From: Pseudomonas sp. 10S4
GTDB taxonomy: Bacteria > Pseudomonadota > Gammaproteobacteria > Pseudomonadales > Pseudomonadaceae
NCBI RefSeq assembly: GCF_034344865.1
Contig: NZ_CP133774.1
Span: forward strand, 5,580,001-5,644,000
Reading direction: 5' to 3'
DNA: 64,000 nucleotides
Shown: positions 1 to 8,282 of the stretch, one piece after another
How positions within the stretch are numbered: the first letter of the stretch is position 1
Layout: each line of letters begins with the position of its first letter
Program-made: the position numbers and the translations under genes
The notes under the pieces: generated by a model
Databases searched by the model: none
What the model was told of the DNA's origin: nothing
What the model saw: only the letters and a program-made list of their open reading frames with translations

Positions 1-330
1 TTCCTCGCCATTCCCGGTGGTCAGTTAGAGGCTGCGGGACTGCTCGGCATGAGTACCGGGCAAATGCTGATCCGCATCCGCGTGCCGCAAGCCGTGCGCC
101 TGACCCTGCCAGCGCTGGTCAACGAAATGATCTTGCTGATCAAGGCGTCTTCGCTGGTGTCGGTGGTCGGCCTCGCTGACCTGACCCGCACCGCGCAGAA
201 CCTGGCGGCCAGCGATTACCTGTTCGTTCAGGACTACCTGATGCTGGCCGGCTTCTATTGCCTGATCAACATTCCACTGGCGTTCTGCGGCGGTCTGCTG
301 GAGCGACGCATGAAGGAGCAACGCTCATGA
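1..330 (+). CDS. Polar amino acid ABC transporter permease, 3' part
   Basis: This is the C-terminal part of an inner-membrane permease of the histidine/glutamine (HisM/HisQ) type; its start lies left of the window. The reading frame is open from base 1 and contains the EAA-loop region (GGQLEAAGLLGMSTGQ), followed by a conserved helix with PALVNEMILLIKASSLVSV. The EAA loop contacts the ATPase subunit. The stop overlaps the start of the next permease in an ATGA arrangement, so the two permeases are translationally coupled and probably form a heterodimer. The exact substrate cannot be read from this fragment; the HisC-like and HutC-like neighbours hint at histidine or a related compound. Confidence 0.9.
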   Translation, partial: FLAIPGGQLEAAGLLGMSTGQMLIRIRVPQAVRLTLPALVNEMILLIKASSLVSVVGLADLTRTAQNLAASDYLFVQDYLMLAGFYCLINIPLAFCGGLLERRMKEQRS

Positions 331-998
331 TCTTCGATTACCGGATCATCACCGAGCACCTCGATGACATCGCCCAAGGCTTCGCGGTCACCCTCGGCAC
401 CTGGTCCGCCGGCGTCGTGCTCGGGTTGTTCCTCGGCTTGTTGATTGCCGTGGCGCAACTGTTTGGCAACAACCTGATTCGGGCGCCGTTACGAGCGTTC
501 ATTGAAGTGATCCGCAGCACGCCGTTTCTGGTCCAGCTGTTCCTGGTGTACTACGGCGGGCCGTCGTTCGGCCTCAGCCTGGAGCCGATTCCGGCCGGTG
601 TCCTCGGACTGGGCATCTATGGCAGCGTCTATTTCGCGGAGATCTTCCGCACCGGTTTCGAGTCGGTAGCCCGCGGTCAACTGGAAGCGGCCGACTGCCT
701 GGGCATCACCCGCTGGCAATGCATCCTGCGTATCCAGGTGCCGCAGATGCTGGTGATGATCCTGCCGGCGCTGGTCAACCTGGTGACCATTTTGTGCAAG
801 GAAACCGCCGTCTTGTCGATCATCACCATCCCGGAACTGACCATGGTCATGACCGGCATCGGCTCGCAAACCTTCGCCTTCGTCGAAACCCTGTTGGTGC
901 TCTGTATCGGCTACCTGCTGCTGGTCGAGTTCTGTTCGCGCCTGGGGATGTACCTGGAAACGCGAGTCGGACGCTTCATGAGCAGGCAGGCGCAATGA
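327..998 (+). CDS. Polar amino acid ABC transporter permease
   Basis: This is a complete inner-membrane permease of about 223 aa, the usual size for HisM/GlnP-type subunits. The ATG at 327 overlaps the previous stop (ATGA) and has AAGGAG about 8 bases upstream. The N-terminal half contains TLGTWSAGVVLGLFLGLL, and FIEVIRSTPFLVQLFLVYYG is typical of polar amino acid permeases. The EAA loop reads ARGQLEAADCLGITRWQ. It should pair with the upstream permease and the ATPase immediately downstream. A periplasmic binding protein is not seen in the window and presumably lies to the left. Confidence 0.93.
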   Translation: MIFDYRIITEHLDDIAQGFAVTLGTWSAGVVLGLFLGLLIAVAQLFGNNLIRAPLRAFIEVIRSTPFLVQLFLVYYGGPSFGLSLEPIPAGVLGLGIYGSVYFAEIFRTGFESVARGQLEAADCLGITRWQCILRIQVPQMLVMILPALVNLVTILCKETAVLSIITIPELTMVMTGIGSQTFAFVETLLVLCIGYLLLVEFCSRLGMYLETRVGRFMSRQAQ

Positions 999-1048
999 AC
1001 GATCTACAACGTCATTTGAAACCCATCGTCCCGAAACAAGGTGACCCC

Positions 1049-1890
1049 ATGAAGACTCCCGAACAACTCCCCGGCGACTCGCAACCCATGTTGCGCCTGC
1101 ACAATGTCGGCAAGAGCTTCGGCACCCTGCGTGTGCTCAAAGGTATCGACCTGCAGGTCCGGCATTCCGAAGTGGTGTGCCTGATCGGCCCGTCAGGCTC
1201 GGGCAAAAGCACCTTGCTGCGCAGCATGGCGTTCCTCGAAGAATATGACGAAGGCGAAATCCATATCGAAGGCCAGTTGCTCGGCTTCATGCCGGATAAC
1301 GGCAAGGGTCGTAAACGCGCCGCGCAATCCCAGATCAATCAGGTTCGGGCAGACGTCGGCATGGTCTTCCAGGCGATTCAACCTGTGGCGCGCACATGAC
1401 TGCGTTGGGCAATGTCAGCGAAGCCTTGCTGCGAGTACGCAAGCTGTCTTCTACCGAAGCGCGCAAGCGTGCGTTGGCGATGCTCGACAAAGTCGGCCTG
1501 GCGCACAAGGCCGATGTCTATCCGATCCAGCTTTCGGGCGGTCAGCAACAGCGCGTGGCGATTGCCCGGGCGCTGGCGATGGAGCCACACATCATGTTGT
1601 TCGATGAGCCGACCTCGGCGCTCGACCCGGAACTGGTGGGGGAAGTCCTGCAAGTGATGAAGACCCTGGCCAAAGAAGGCATGACCATGGTGGTGGTCAC
1701 CCATGAAATGGGCTTTGCGGCGCAGGTCGCCGACTCGGTGGTGTTCCTCGATCAGGGACAAGTGGTGGCCCAAGGCACGCCGCAGCAAATCTTCCACAAC
1801 AGCGAACACCCGCGCCTGCAGCAGTTTCTGCAGAACTATCTGGATCGCAATGCCTTCTGGCAGGACAACAAAGAGGCCTCACTGGTATGA
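1049..1890 (+). pseudogene. Amino acid ABC transporter ATP-binding protein, double frameshift
   Basis: This is the HisP/GlnQ-type ATPase that would energise the two permeases. The first frame carries Walker A (GPSGSGKST), and the last carries the signature LSGGQQQR, Walker B (IMLFDEP) and the switch His (VVVTHEMG). Around 1372-1393 the conserved Q-loop FQQFNLWPHMT is broken: FQ is in frame 2, FNLW in frame 3 and HMTALGN in frame 1. Two +1 insertions within about 25 bases explain this. With them removed the product is about 279 aa, the normal length. The ATG at 995, overlapping the permease stop as ATGA, is an alternative start adding 18 residues. The downstream aminotransferase overlaps its stop by ATGA. 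Confidence 0.85.
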
Positions 1891-3020
1891 ACGCTGCTGA
1901 ACTGCAACTCCTCGCTCGCCCACAAGTGCGCGACCTCGCCAGCTACAACGCCGGCCTCAGCAGCGAAGCCGTGCGCCAGCGCTTCGGCCTGACCCGTGTG
2001 GCCAAGCTGGGTAGTAATGAAAACCCTTTGGGGCCGGCGCCCGCTGTGGCCGCCGCCATGGCCAAAGCCTGCTCAAGCATCGCCCTTTACCCGGATGCCA
2101 GTTGCCTGGAATTGCGCGCGGCGCTGTCAGCGAAACTCGGCGTGCCGGGCAATCAGCTGGTGTTCGGCAACGGTTCTGAAGATTTGCTGAGCATCATCAG
2201 CCGGGTGTTTCTGGACCATGGCGATGAAGTGGTCACGGTGGTGCCGTCGTTCGGCCTGCACTTCATCTACCCCATCGCTGCCGGTGCCCGGGTGTCGGGG
2301 GTGCCGATGACGGCTGAAGGTCGCTTCGACGTGCCGGCGATGATTGCGGCGCTGACGCCGAAAACCCGCCTGTTGATGTTTTCCTGCCCGTCCAACCCGG
2401 TCGGCTGCACTCTGGACGCCGATGAGTTGCAACAGCTGTTGGCGGCACTGCCTGCGCAGTGTTTGCTGGTGTTCGACGAGGCCTATTACGAGTACGCCGA
2501 TTTCGAGGCGGACTACCCCGATTGCCTTGGGTTGATCCAGGCCAGCGGCAAGCCGTTCATCCTGCTGCGCACCTTCTCCAAGGCTTACTCCCTGGCCGGG
2601 TTGCGCATCGGCTACGGCATCGTCAGCGATCCGCTGCTGGCCGACCTGATCGACCGCCTGCGCACCCCGTTCAACATCAATCGCGTAGCCCAGGCTGCGG
2701 CCATTGCTGCGCTGGCAGACGAAGAGCATTTGCAGGCCACCCTCGCCCATGTCGCCCACGAGCGGCGGCATATGGTGGTCGCCCTGCAAAACATGGGATT
2801 GAGTCCGGCCCCGTCGATGGCCAACTTCCTGTACTTCAGCACGCCGTATCCGGCTGAAACCATCAATCAAGCCTTGCTGCGCAAGGGCGTGATCCTCAAA
2901 CCCTGGCGTGAAGACGGCTACACACAGTACTTGCGTGTGTCCATCGGTAGCTGTGAGGATAACGACCTTTTTCTCAAAGCCCTGGCAAGTGTTCTTGCCG
3001 CTCAAAAAGACGCGGACTGA
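1887..3020 (+). CDS. HisC-like PLP-dependent aminotransferase
   Basis: This is a fold-type I aminotransferase of 377 aa related to histidinol-phosphate aminotransferase. Visible landmarks are SNENPLGP (43-50), NGSED, SNPVG (169-173), FDEAYYEY (196-203) and the PLP lysine K232 in [17 protein letters not shown]. The start overlaps the ATPase stop as ATGA. It sits in a transporter operon rather than among his biosynthesis genes and is followed 4 bases later by a HutC-type regulator. A catabolic role, transaminating an imported amino acid such as histidine or an aromatic compound, is more likely than a biosynthetic one. That is inference from context; the family alone does not fix the substrate. 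Confidence 0.88.
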   Translation: MNAAELQLLARPQVRDLASYNAGLSSEAVRQRFGLTRVAKLGSNENPLGPAPAVAAAMAKACSSIALYPDASCLELRAALSAKLGVPGNQLVFGNGSEDLLSIISRVFLDHGDEVVTVVPSFGLHFIYPIAAGARVSGVPMTAEGRFDVPAMIAALTPKTRLLMFSCPSNPVGCTLDADELQQLLAALPAQCLLVFDEAYYEYADFEADYPDCLGLIQASGKPFILLRTFSKAYSLAGLRIGYGIVSDPLLADLIDRLRTPFNINRVAQAAAIAALADEEHLQATLAHVAHERRHMVVALQNMGLSPAPSMANFLYFSTPYPAETINQALLRKGVILKPWREDGYTQYLRVSIGSCEDNDLFLKALASVLAAQKDAD

Positions 3021-3023
3021 CCC

Positions 3024-3761
3024 ATGATCAAAAATGCACCGCAAGCCCTCTATCGGCGCGCGAAGGACTTTGTGCAAGACAAGCTGCGCAGTGGCGAATG
3101 GAAGCCCGGGGACCTGATCCCGTCGGAAAATCGCCTGGTGCAAGAGCTGGGCATTTCACGCATGACCGTCAACCGCGCCTTGCGCGAGCTGACGGAAGAA
3201 GGCCATCTGGTAAGGGTCTCCGGCGTCGGGACGTTTGTGGCCGAAAGCAAGCCGCAATCGAACCTGCTGCGCATCACCAATATCGCCGACGAAATCATCG
3301 CGCGGGGGCACAGTTATTCCTGCAGCGTGCTGCACCTGGGCCGTGAAGCGGCGTCGATGCCGGTGGCTGCCGCCCTGGCGCTGCCCACCGGTTCGTCGGT
3401 GTTTCATTTGATCTGCGTGCACAGCGAAGAAGGCGTGCCGGTGCAGTTCGAGGATCGCTACGTCAATCCCGAGCTGGTGCCGGACTTCCTGCTGCAAGAA
3501 TTTGGTGAACAACTGCAACCGGCGCGTTATCTGTTGCAGGTCATCCGCCCCGACGAGATGGAACATATCGTCGAGGCTGGGCACCCGAGCAGCGACGAGA
3601 GCAAGCACATGCAAATCGACGCCAATGAACCTTGCCTGATCCTGGTGCGTCGTACCTGGAGCCAAAGCAAAATCGTCACTTATGTGCGCCTGACCCATCC
3701 GTCCTCGCGCTATCGGCTGGGCAGTCGCCTGCCGGTGAACGGCGCTCACCGCGACAGTTGA
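3024..3761 (+). CDS. GntR/HutC-family transcriptional regulator
   Basis: This 245-aa regulator has an N-terminal winged helix (about 10-75; PSENRLVQELGISRMTVNRA is typical of HutC) and a C-terminal UTRA ligand-binding domain (about 95-235). HutC proteins repress histidine utilisation genes and are released by urocanate. Here the gene closes an amino acid transporter and aminotransferase operon, and no hutF/hutU/hutH genes are visible, so it is probably a HutC paralogue with its own ligand. Its last 16 bases overlap the convergent MFS gene. A palindrome resembling the HutC operator lies upstream of that MFS gene at 5170-5183, suggesting both belong to one regulon. Confidence 0.88.
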   Translation: MIKNAPQALYRRAKDFVQDKLRSGEWKPGDLIPSENRLVQELGISRMTVNRALRELTEEGHLVRVSGVGTFVAESKPQSNLLRITNIADEIIARGHSYSCSVLHLGREAASMPVAAALALPTGSSVFHLICVHSEEGVPVQFEDRYVNPELVPDFLLQEFGEQLQPARYLLQVIRPDEMEHIVEAGHPSSDESKHMQIDANEPCLILVRRTWSQSKIVTYVRLTHPSSRYRLGSRLPVNGAHRDS

Positions 3762-4993
3762 GTCTGAGCCAGTGACTGATGCGGCTGACGACCGGCAATC
3801 AGGATGAACCCCACGGACAGCAGCGCACACAACGCACCGAGCAGGATTGACGCGGTGTAATTCTGGTAAAGGTCAAACAGCAGCCCTGCAACACTCCCGC
3901 CGATCAGCGCCGCGATCCCGACCGAAATGTACAGCGCGCCGAGGATCGCCCCCAGGTTCGCCGTGCCAAACCAACTGGCTGTCACCGACGGATACAGGGA
4001 AATGCAGCCGCCGTTGGCCACACCGAAACACAGGGCAAACAACGCCAGCGCGGCGAAGGTATGAGCGCCCAGCCACAGCAGATTGAGCAGCATCAGCGCG
4101 AAGGTCAGGACGATCAGTAGACGCCGAGCGCCGATCCGGTCACCGATGCTGCCCAGGAACAGCCGGCCGCCGACGTTGCCCACACCGATCAGTCCGATCA
4201 ACAGGTTGGCCTGGGTGGCGGACATTCCAAACTGGCGAGCGTAGGGATTGATGTGCACCAGCGCCAGAAACAGCCCGACCGAGCCAAAGAAAATCGCCCC
4301 GAAGTACCACCAGAATCGCCCTGTGGCGGCCGCTTCGGCCAAGCGCATGCCACCAGGTTTCGCCTGCTGCCCGGCGCACGCCGAAGTGGCGTCGAGGCCA
4401 TCCGGTAAAAGGCCCAGCGACTGCGGATTACCCCTGACCAGAACCGCCACGAGCAATCCCGCGACCAGAATGGTCGCGGCGAAAATCTGCATCGTCGTTT
4501 CCCAGGAAAAATGCTGCATCAACAGCCCGGCGGCAGTCGGTCCGACAAACGTCCCGACCCCGGTGCCTGCCAGCGCAATTCCCGACGCCTTGCTGCGGTG
4601 CTTGATGAACCAGCGCTGCACCGCAGCCACCGTCGGCACATACACCAGCCCGACGCCCAATCCGACCAAGGAGCAGAACCACAGCAGAAACCATTGCAAC
4701 GAACCCGAGGCCAGGCTGGCGAGGAAGAAGCCCAGTGCCAGCGAAATAATCCCGGAGCAGACCACCCAGCGGGTAGAAATGCGATCCGCCAGAGAACCGG
4801 AGAACACTCCGACCACGTAGTAAATAAAGGCTGTCAGTGAAAACACCGACGCAACCGAGAAGCTCCCGACAGCGAAGTTGGATTGAATCTGCGAGAAAAA
4901 CGCGCCGAAGGAGTAAGCACCGCCAAAAATCAGCGCGAGCAGCAGATGCGCTGCGAACACGACATACCATCCTGGAAAAATGTTGGTTTTCAT
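3746..4993 (-). CDS. MFS transporter, monocarboxylate/oxalate-formate-like
   Basis: This is a 415-aa integral membrane protein of the major facilitator superfamily. The N-terminus IFPGWYVVFAAHLLLALIFG and the following YSFGAFF are typical of the oxalate/formate and monocarboxylate branch. The loop after TM2 is GSLADRISTRW, and a second-half copy reads LGSIGDRIGARRLL. Many hydrophobic segments cover the length. The ATG at 4993 is chosen because the 27 codons upstream in frame run into a REP-type repeat. Substrate is unknown. Convergence with the HutC-like gene and a possible HutC-like site upstream suggest uptake of a small organic acid or amino acid derivative. Confidence 0.9.
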   Translation of the reverse strand: MKTNIFPGWYVVFAAHLLLALIFGGAYSFGAFFSQIQSNFAVGSFSVASVFSLTAFIYYVVGVFSGSLADRISTRWVVCSGIISLALGFFLASLASGSLQWFLLWFCSLVGLGVGLVYVPTVAAVQRWFIKHRSKASGIALAGTGVGTFVGPTAAGLLMQHFSWETTMQIFAATILVAGLLVAVLVRGNPQSLGLLPDGLDATSACAGQQAKPGGMRLAEAAATGRFWWYFGAIFFGSVGLFLALVHINPYARQFGMSATQANLLIGLIGVGNVGGRLFLGSIGDRIGARRLLIVLTFALMLLNLLWLGAHTFAALALFALCFGVANGGCISLYPSVTASWFGTANLGAILGALYISVGIAALIGGSVAGLLFDLYQNYTASILLGALCALLSVGFILIAGRQPHQSLAQTQLSR

Positions 4994-5036
4994 AACCGTC
5001 TGCTCTCGGGATTCAGGGAGGCTCGCACAAAATAAA

Positions 5037-5127
5037 CTGTGGGAGCGGGCTTGCTCGCGAAGAGGCCAGCACATCCAACATCAACGTTGACTGTCAGTGC
5101 GCTTTCGCGAGCAAGCCCGCTCCCACA
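5037..5127. repeat. REP-type inverted repeat, family A
   Basis: Two arms in inverted orientation: CTGTGGGAGCGGGCTTGCTC at the left and its complement ending GCAAGCCCGCTCCCACA at the right, about 38 bases apart. The same unit recurs at 19181, 32875 and 39783. Such paired palindromes are typical intergenic REP elements of Pseudomonas. Confidence 0.85.
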
Positions 5128-5169
5128 TTGGTTCTGTGTCGAACCACGGATTTGTGAACAATGCATTAG

Positions 5170-5183
5170 GTTGTATGTACATG
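5170..5183. promoter_or_regulatory. Possible HutC-like operator
   Basis: GTTGTATGTACATG contains the inverted half-sites TGTA and TACA separated by two bases. From memory it matches the pseudomonad hut operator CTTGTATGTACAAG at 12 of 14 positions. It lies about 180 bases upstream of the MFS start on the minus strand, in a region otherwise free of genes. The HutC-like regulator is encoded on the far side of the MFS gene. This assignment is a motif match only. Confidence 0.45.
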
Positions 5184-5385
5184 CCTATGCAATCTTATGG
5201 CCATCTTCATAAAGCCATGCCCCGAACGGTCTGAACACCGCGAAAACACTGGATCTCCTTAAAAATCGGCAAAAAAAGCTCATCCATTCTGAGAATTGAT
5301 GAGTTTTTCCGCACCACTGCGTGAGAATTGGTAACAACGTGCCGGGAATGAGTGTCTGGCGAGAGCCCTAGCGCCTCAAAAAAGA

Positions 5386-6525
5386 CTATCGGCCAATACC
5401 CATAATCTCGTTCCCCATCCGTACGCCCCACTCGCCCATACGCCGGCCTTCAACGAGTTGCTGGCGCTGCCAAACTTGCAACGCTGCATCCAGATCAGTT
5501 TTGCCGGCGAGTGCCCCGGCCAGCGCCAACGCATTCGCCGCGGCTTTTGCGGTGCTGCCCGCAGTGTGCGGACGCGGTACAAACGCGGCATCACCGGTTA
5601 GCAGGACGCGATCAAAAACCATGCGCGGCACGCTGAAATCGATGATTGCCTGGACGAAAATATCCTCAGTCTGACGAATCAGCTCACGAAAGGCCGGGTT
5701 GGCCAATGCCTCGCCCTGGGCGCGAATCCACGCCTCCTGTTCTGTCGCCAGTGCACCGGGTGGAATGGAGTAACGACGGCGCTGACCGTCGCGGTCTGTC
5801 AGTACCTTATCCAGCGGCGCACCTGCTTCTGCTTTCAGATACCAGAGCCAGTTGAAGCGACGTTCACCGGGCGCTGTCGATCCATCGATGCCCGGCACCA
5901 TGTATTCCAGCATCATCGACTCGGGATCATGCTGGAACACGAAGTCCTCATAGATCTGCGCCGTGGCGAACTCGGGCAGGCGCGACTCATCGATCAGACC
6001 GCGCCACACCACATAACCCGAATACGAGGGCTCCATGCCCGGTAACAACAAACCACGGACGGTCGAACCGGCGCCGTCGGCGCCCACCAGCAAGTCGCCT
6101 TCGGCGCTGCTGCCATCCTCAAACCGTGCCGTGACCCGTTTGTCGTGCTGGGTGAAGTCGAGCAGTTTCATCCCTTGGTGATAATGCTCGGCCGGTAACC
6201 CGGCGAGCAATGTGTTGTAGAGCGTGTTCCAGGAAGTCTGGGTCTGCGGCATCGGTTGTTGATGGAGCACCGCGCCAAGACGATCGAGATAGAGCCGGTC
6301 GTGGGAGCGCACGCCCAAGGCCTTGGCCGGATTGATCCCGGCAAAACGCAGGTGCTGGAGCACATCCGATTGCAGCACGATCCCGCCACCGCGACTGTCC
6401 ATCGCCTTGGGTGAGCGCTCATAGACCTCGACTTGCCAACCGATCGCCCGCAGCGCCGTGGCCGCGAACAAACCGCCGAGGGAGCCGCCGATCACCAGCG
6501 CCTTCCGGGCATTGGCAGGGCTCAT
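5386..6525 (-). CDS. FAD-dependent monooxygenase
   Basis: This is a 379-aa group A flavoprotein hydroxylase. The N-terminal Rossmann motif is VIGGSLGGLFAATAL, the central DG motif is LLVGADGAGSTVRG, and the GD motif is LLTGDAAFVPRPHTAGSTAK, with SRGGGIVLQ near residue 45. The overall pattern resembles 2,6-dihydroxypyridine 3-hydroxylase-like enzymes. These use NAD(P)H and O2 to hydroxylate aromatic rings. The start ATG overlaps the stop of the upstream DsbA-like gene by four bases, so the pair is coupled. The substrate is not identifiable. About 390 bases between this gene and the MFS gene hold only the repeat and possible operator. Confidence 0.88.
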   Translation of the reverse strand: MSPANARKALVIGGSLGGLFAATALRAIGWQVEVYERSPKAMDSRGGGIVLQSDVLQHLRFAGINPAKALGVRSHDRLYLDRLGAVLHQQPMPQTQTSWNTLYNTLLAGLPAEHYHQGMKLLDFTQHDKRVTARFEDGSSAEGDLLVGADGAGSTVRGLLLPGMEPSYSGYVVWRGLIDESRLPEFATAQIYEDFVFQHDPESMMLEYMVPGIDGSTAPGERRFNWLWYLKAEAGAPLDKVLTDRDGQRRRYSIPPGALATEQEAWIRAQGEALANPAFRELIRQTEDIFVQAIIDFSVPRMVFDRVLLTGDAAFVPRPHTAGSTAKAAANALALAGALAGKTDLDAALQVWQRQQLVEGRRMGEWGVRMGNEIMGIGR

Positions 6526-7172
6526 GAGCGTTCTCCCGCGAGCAGACTGTGGCTGATAATGGCCGCCGGCTGTGCGCCGGTGATGCTCTCTGTGCCGATC
6601 TGAAAATGCGGGACGGAACGCACCTCACCGGTTTTCGCCGAAGCGTCCAGCGCCAGTACTTGCGCGCGACCTTCATCGGACTTCAGGAAGCTCAGGATCA
6701 GCGCCGGATCGAGGCCATTTTCACCGGCAATGTCGGCCAGTACTTGCAGATCCCCAATGTCACGCCCTTGCCCGAAATAGGCCTTGAAAATCGCCCGGAC
6801 CAAACCAGAGGCCGCCAGACCCGACTGCTGCTGACGCCAGATCAGCCGGTGTGCTGCGAGGGTGTTGGGGGTTCTCTCGGCACGCTCATAGTCAAAGACC
6901 AGGCCCACTGCGCGGCCTGCCTGAGTGACCTGAGCATCCATGGCCTGACTGCGCGCCCAACTGCCGAACTTGCCCGAGCGATAGACTTTGCGGTCCATCC
7001 CTTGTGCCGGCATGTCCGGGTTCAGTTGATAAGGCATGTAAGTGATGTGGCGCGAGGCCGACTGGTCGGTCGCCGCCAGGGCGCGATCCAGGTGCTCACC
7101 GCCAATCCAGCACCAGGGGCAGATGAAGTCATAAGTCACTTGGATGTCAGCAAGGGGCGCTTGAGGTTTCAT
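6522..7172 (-). CDS. DsbA family oxidoreductase, FrnE-like
   Basis: This is a 216-aa thioredoxin-fold protein with the redox motif CPWC at 18-21 (FICPWCWIGG). No signal peptide is evident, which fits the cytoplasmic FrnE branch rather than periplasmic DsbA. The ATG at 7172 is preceded by GGAGAG at a good distance; upstream in-frame starts lack this. The C-terminal part (VRSVPHFQIG) has the cis-Pro region of the fold. FrnE-like proteins act in polyketide or aromatic pathways and redox stress. Coupling to the monooxygenase suggests a shared pathway, possibly as an isomerase or glutathione-type partner, but the role is unproven. Confidence 0.87.
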   Translation of the reverse strand: MKPQAPLADIQVTYDFICPWCWIGGEHLDRALAATDQSASRHITYMPYQLNPDMPAQGMDRKVYRSGKFGSWARSQAMDAQVTQAGRAVGLVFDYERAERTPNTLAAHRLIWRQQQSGLAASGLVRAIFKAYFGQGRDIGDLQVLADIAGENGLDPALILSFLKSDEGRAQVLALDASAKTGEVRSVPHFQIGTESITGAQPAAIISHSLLAGERS

Positions 7173-7273
7173 GAGGCTCTCCGTTGAATGTGTCCAGGCC
7201 TTCACGTTAGGCCTGTGCACTCACTCAGAGAATCCGCCGGCGACGCAACGTTGCATTGCGCCGCCGGCAACGC

Positions 7274-8179
7274 TCAGGGGCTGGGTACCAAGATCTCGCC
7301 CAGGAATTCGATGAAGGCATTGACTCGCTTCGAGCCACGATGGTTGGGCAGGTACAACGCAGAAATCGCCGAACTGGCGTCATTCGGGTTGACCACCCAC
7401 GGTTCGAACAAAGCGGTCAATCGACCGCTGCTGACGTCCTCGTTGACCAGCCAGTCGGGTAACAGCGCCACCCCTCCCGCCGCCAGCGCGACTTCGCGCA
7501 AGACCTCGGCATTGTTGCTCTTGAAGCGGCCATCGATTGGCACCTTCTGTTCCTCTTTGCTCCTGACAAAAGTCCAGAACTGCTGCTGCGGGCCATAACT
7601 GAAGCGCAGGCATTCATGCTGCAAAAGATCGATCGGTTGCTCGGGCAAGCCTCGTTCTGCCAGATAAGACGGACTGGCGACCACGCGGCGACGAAACTCG
7701 CCGACCGGACGGCTGACGACACCATCCATGGCCGCCGCCGAACCCAATCGAATCGACAAGTCGATGCGCTCACCCAACAGGTCGACGATCTCGTCGGTCA
7801 GGGTCATGTCCAGTGCCAGCTTCGGATAGCGTTCGAGTAACACGCCAATGTGCGGCGCAATCAGTCGACGGCCGAACGCCACCGGCACCGATATGCGCAA
7901 TTGTCCGGCCGGCGCTTCTCCACGGTCGGTCACTGAGGCATCGGCGTCGGCCATCGCCTCGATAATGTCCCGGGCTTTGAGGTAATAGGCCGCGCCGGCA
8001 TCAGTCACCGTCACCTGCCGGGTGGAGCGATTGAGCAGCACCGCCCCCAGTTCGGCCTCCAGCCCATCGAGCATTCGGGTTACCGAGGAGGTCGCAAGCC
8101 CAAGCCGCCGGGCGGCCGCGGAGAAACCTTTGGCATCCACTGTCTGGACGAACATCTGCAAGGCGAGCAACTTGTCCAA
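7274..8179 (-). CDS. LysR-family transcriptional regulator
   Basis: This regulator has an N-terminal helix-turn-helix (FSAAARRLGLATSSVTRMLDGLEAELG) and a LysR substrate-binding domain ending in PNHRGSKRVNAFIEFLGE. I place the start at the TTG at 8179: it has AAGGA seven bases upstream and gives LDKLLALQMFVQ, the usual LysR N-terminus, and about 301 aa. A GTG at 8233 would add 18 residues of atypical sequence and start close to the terminator of the neighbouring gene. The DsbA-like and monooxygenase genes follow on the same strand after 101 bases and are the likely targets. Confidence 0.87.
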   Translation of the reverse strand: MDKLLALQMFVQTVDAKGFSAAARRLGLATSSVTRMLDGLEAELGAVLLNRSTRQVTVTDAGAAYYLKARDIIEAMADADASVTDRGEAPAGQLRISVPVAFGRRLIAPHIGVLLERYPKLALDMTLTDEIVDLLGERIDLSIRLGSAAAMDGVVSRPVGEFRRRVVASPSYLAERGLPEQPIDLLQHECLRFSYGPQQQFWTFVRSKEEQKVPIDGRFKSNNAEVLREVALAAGGVALLPDWLVNEDVSSGRLTALFEPWVVNPNDASSAISALYLPNHRGSKRVNAFIEFLGEILVPSP

Positions 8180-8248
8180 TTGAGCATCCTTGAAATTGAC
8201 TGGCTTAAGTACTTTGCCAGCTTGAAACGGCACGGGTACACAACGTTT

Positions 8249-8274
8249 AAAAAAGGTCGCCCCTGAGGGCGACC
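8249..8274 (-). terminator. Rho-independent terminator of the hydrolase gene
   Basis: On the minus strand GGTCGCCC, a four-base loop and GGGCGACC form an 8-bp perfect stem, followed directly by six T. It lies 9 bases after the hydrolase stop. Confidence 0.9.
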
Positions 8275-8282
8275 GATTCGGC

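Noticed and set aside
5207..5431. 74-aa minus-strand ORF upstream of the monooxygenase end
   Set aside because: No ribosome site or recognisable sequence; it overlaps the 3' end of the monooxygenase gene.
8180..8233. GTG start at 8233 for the LysR gene
   Set aside because: It adds atypical residues and begins only about 20 bases from the hydrolase terminator; the TTG at 8179 has a clear AAGGA.
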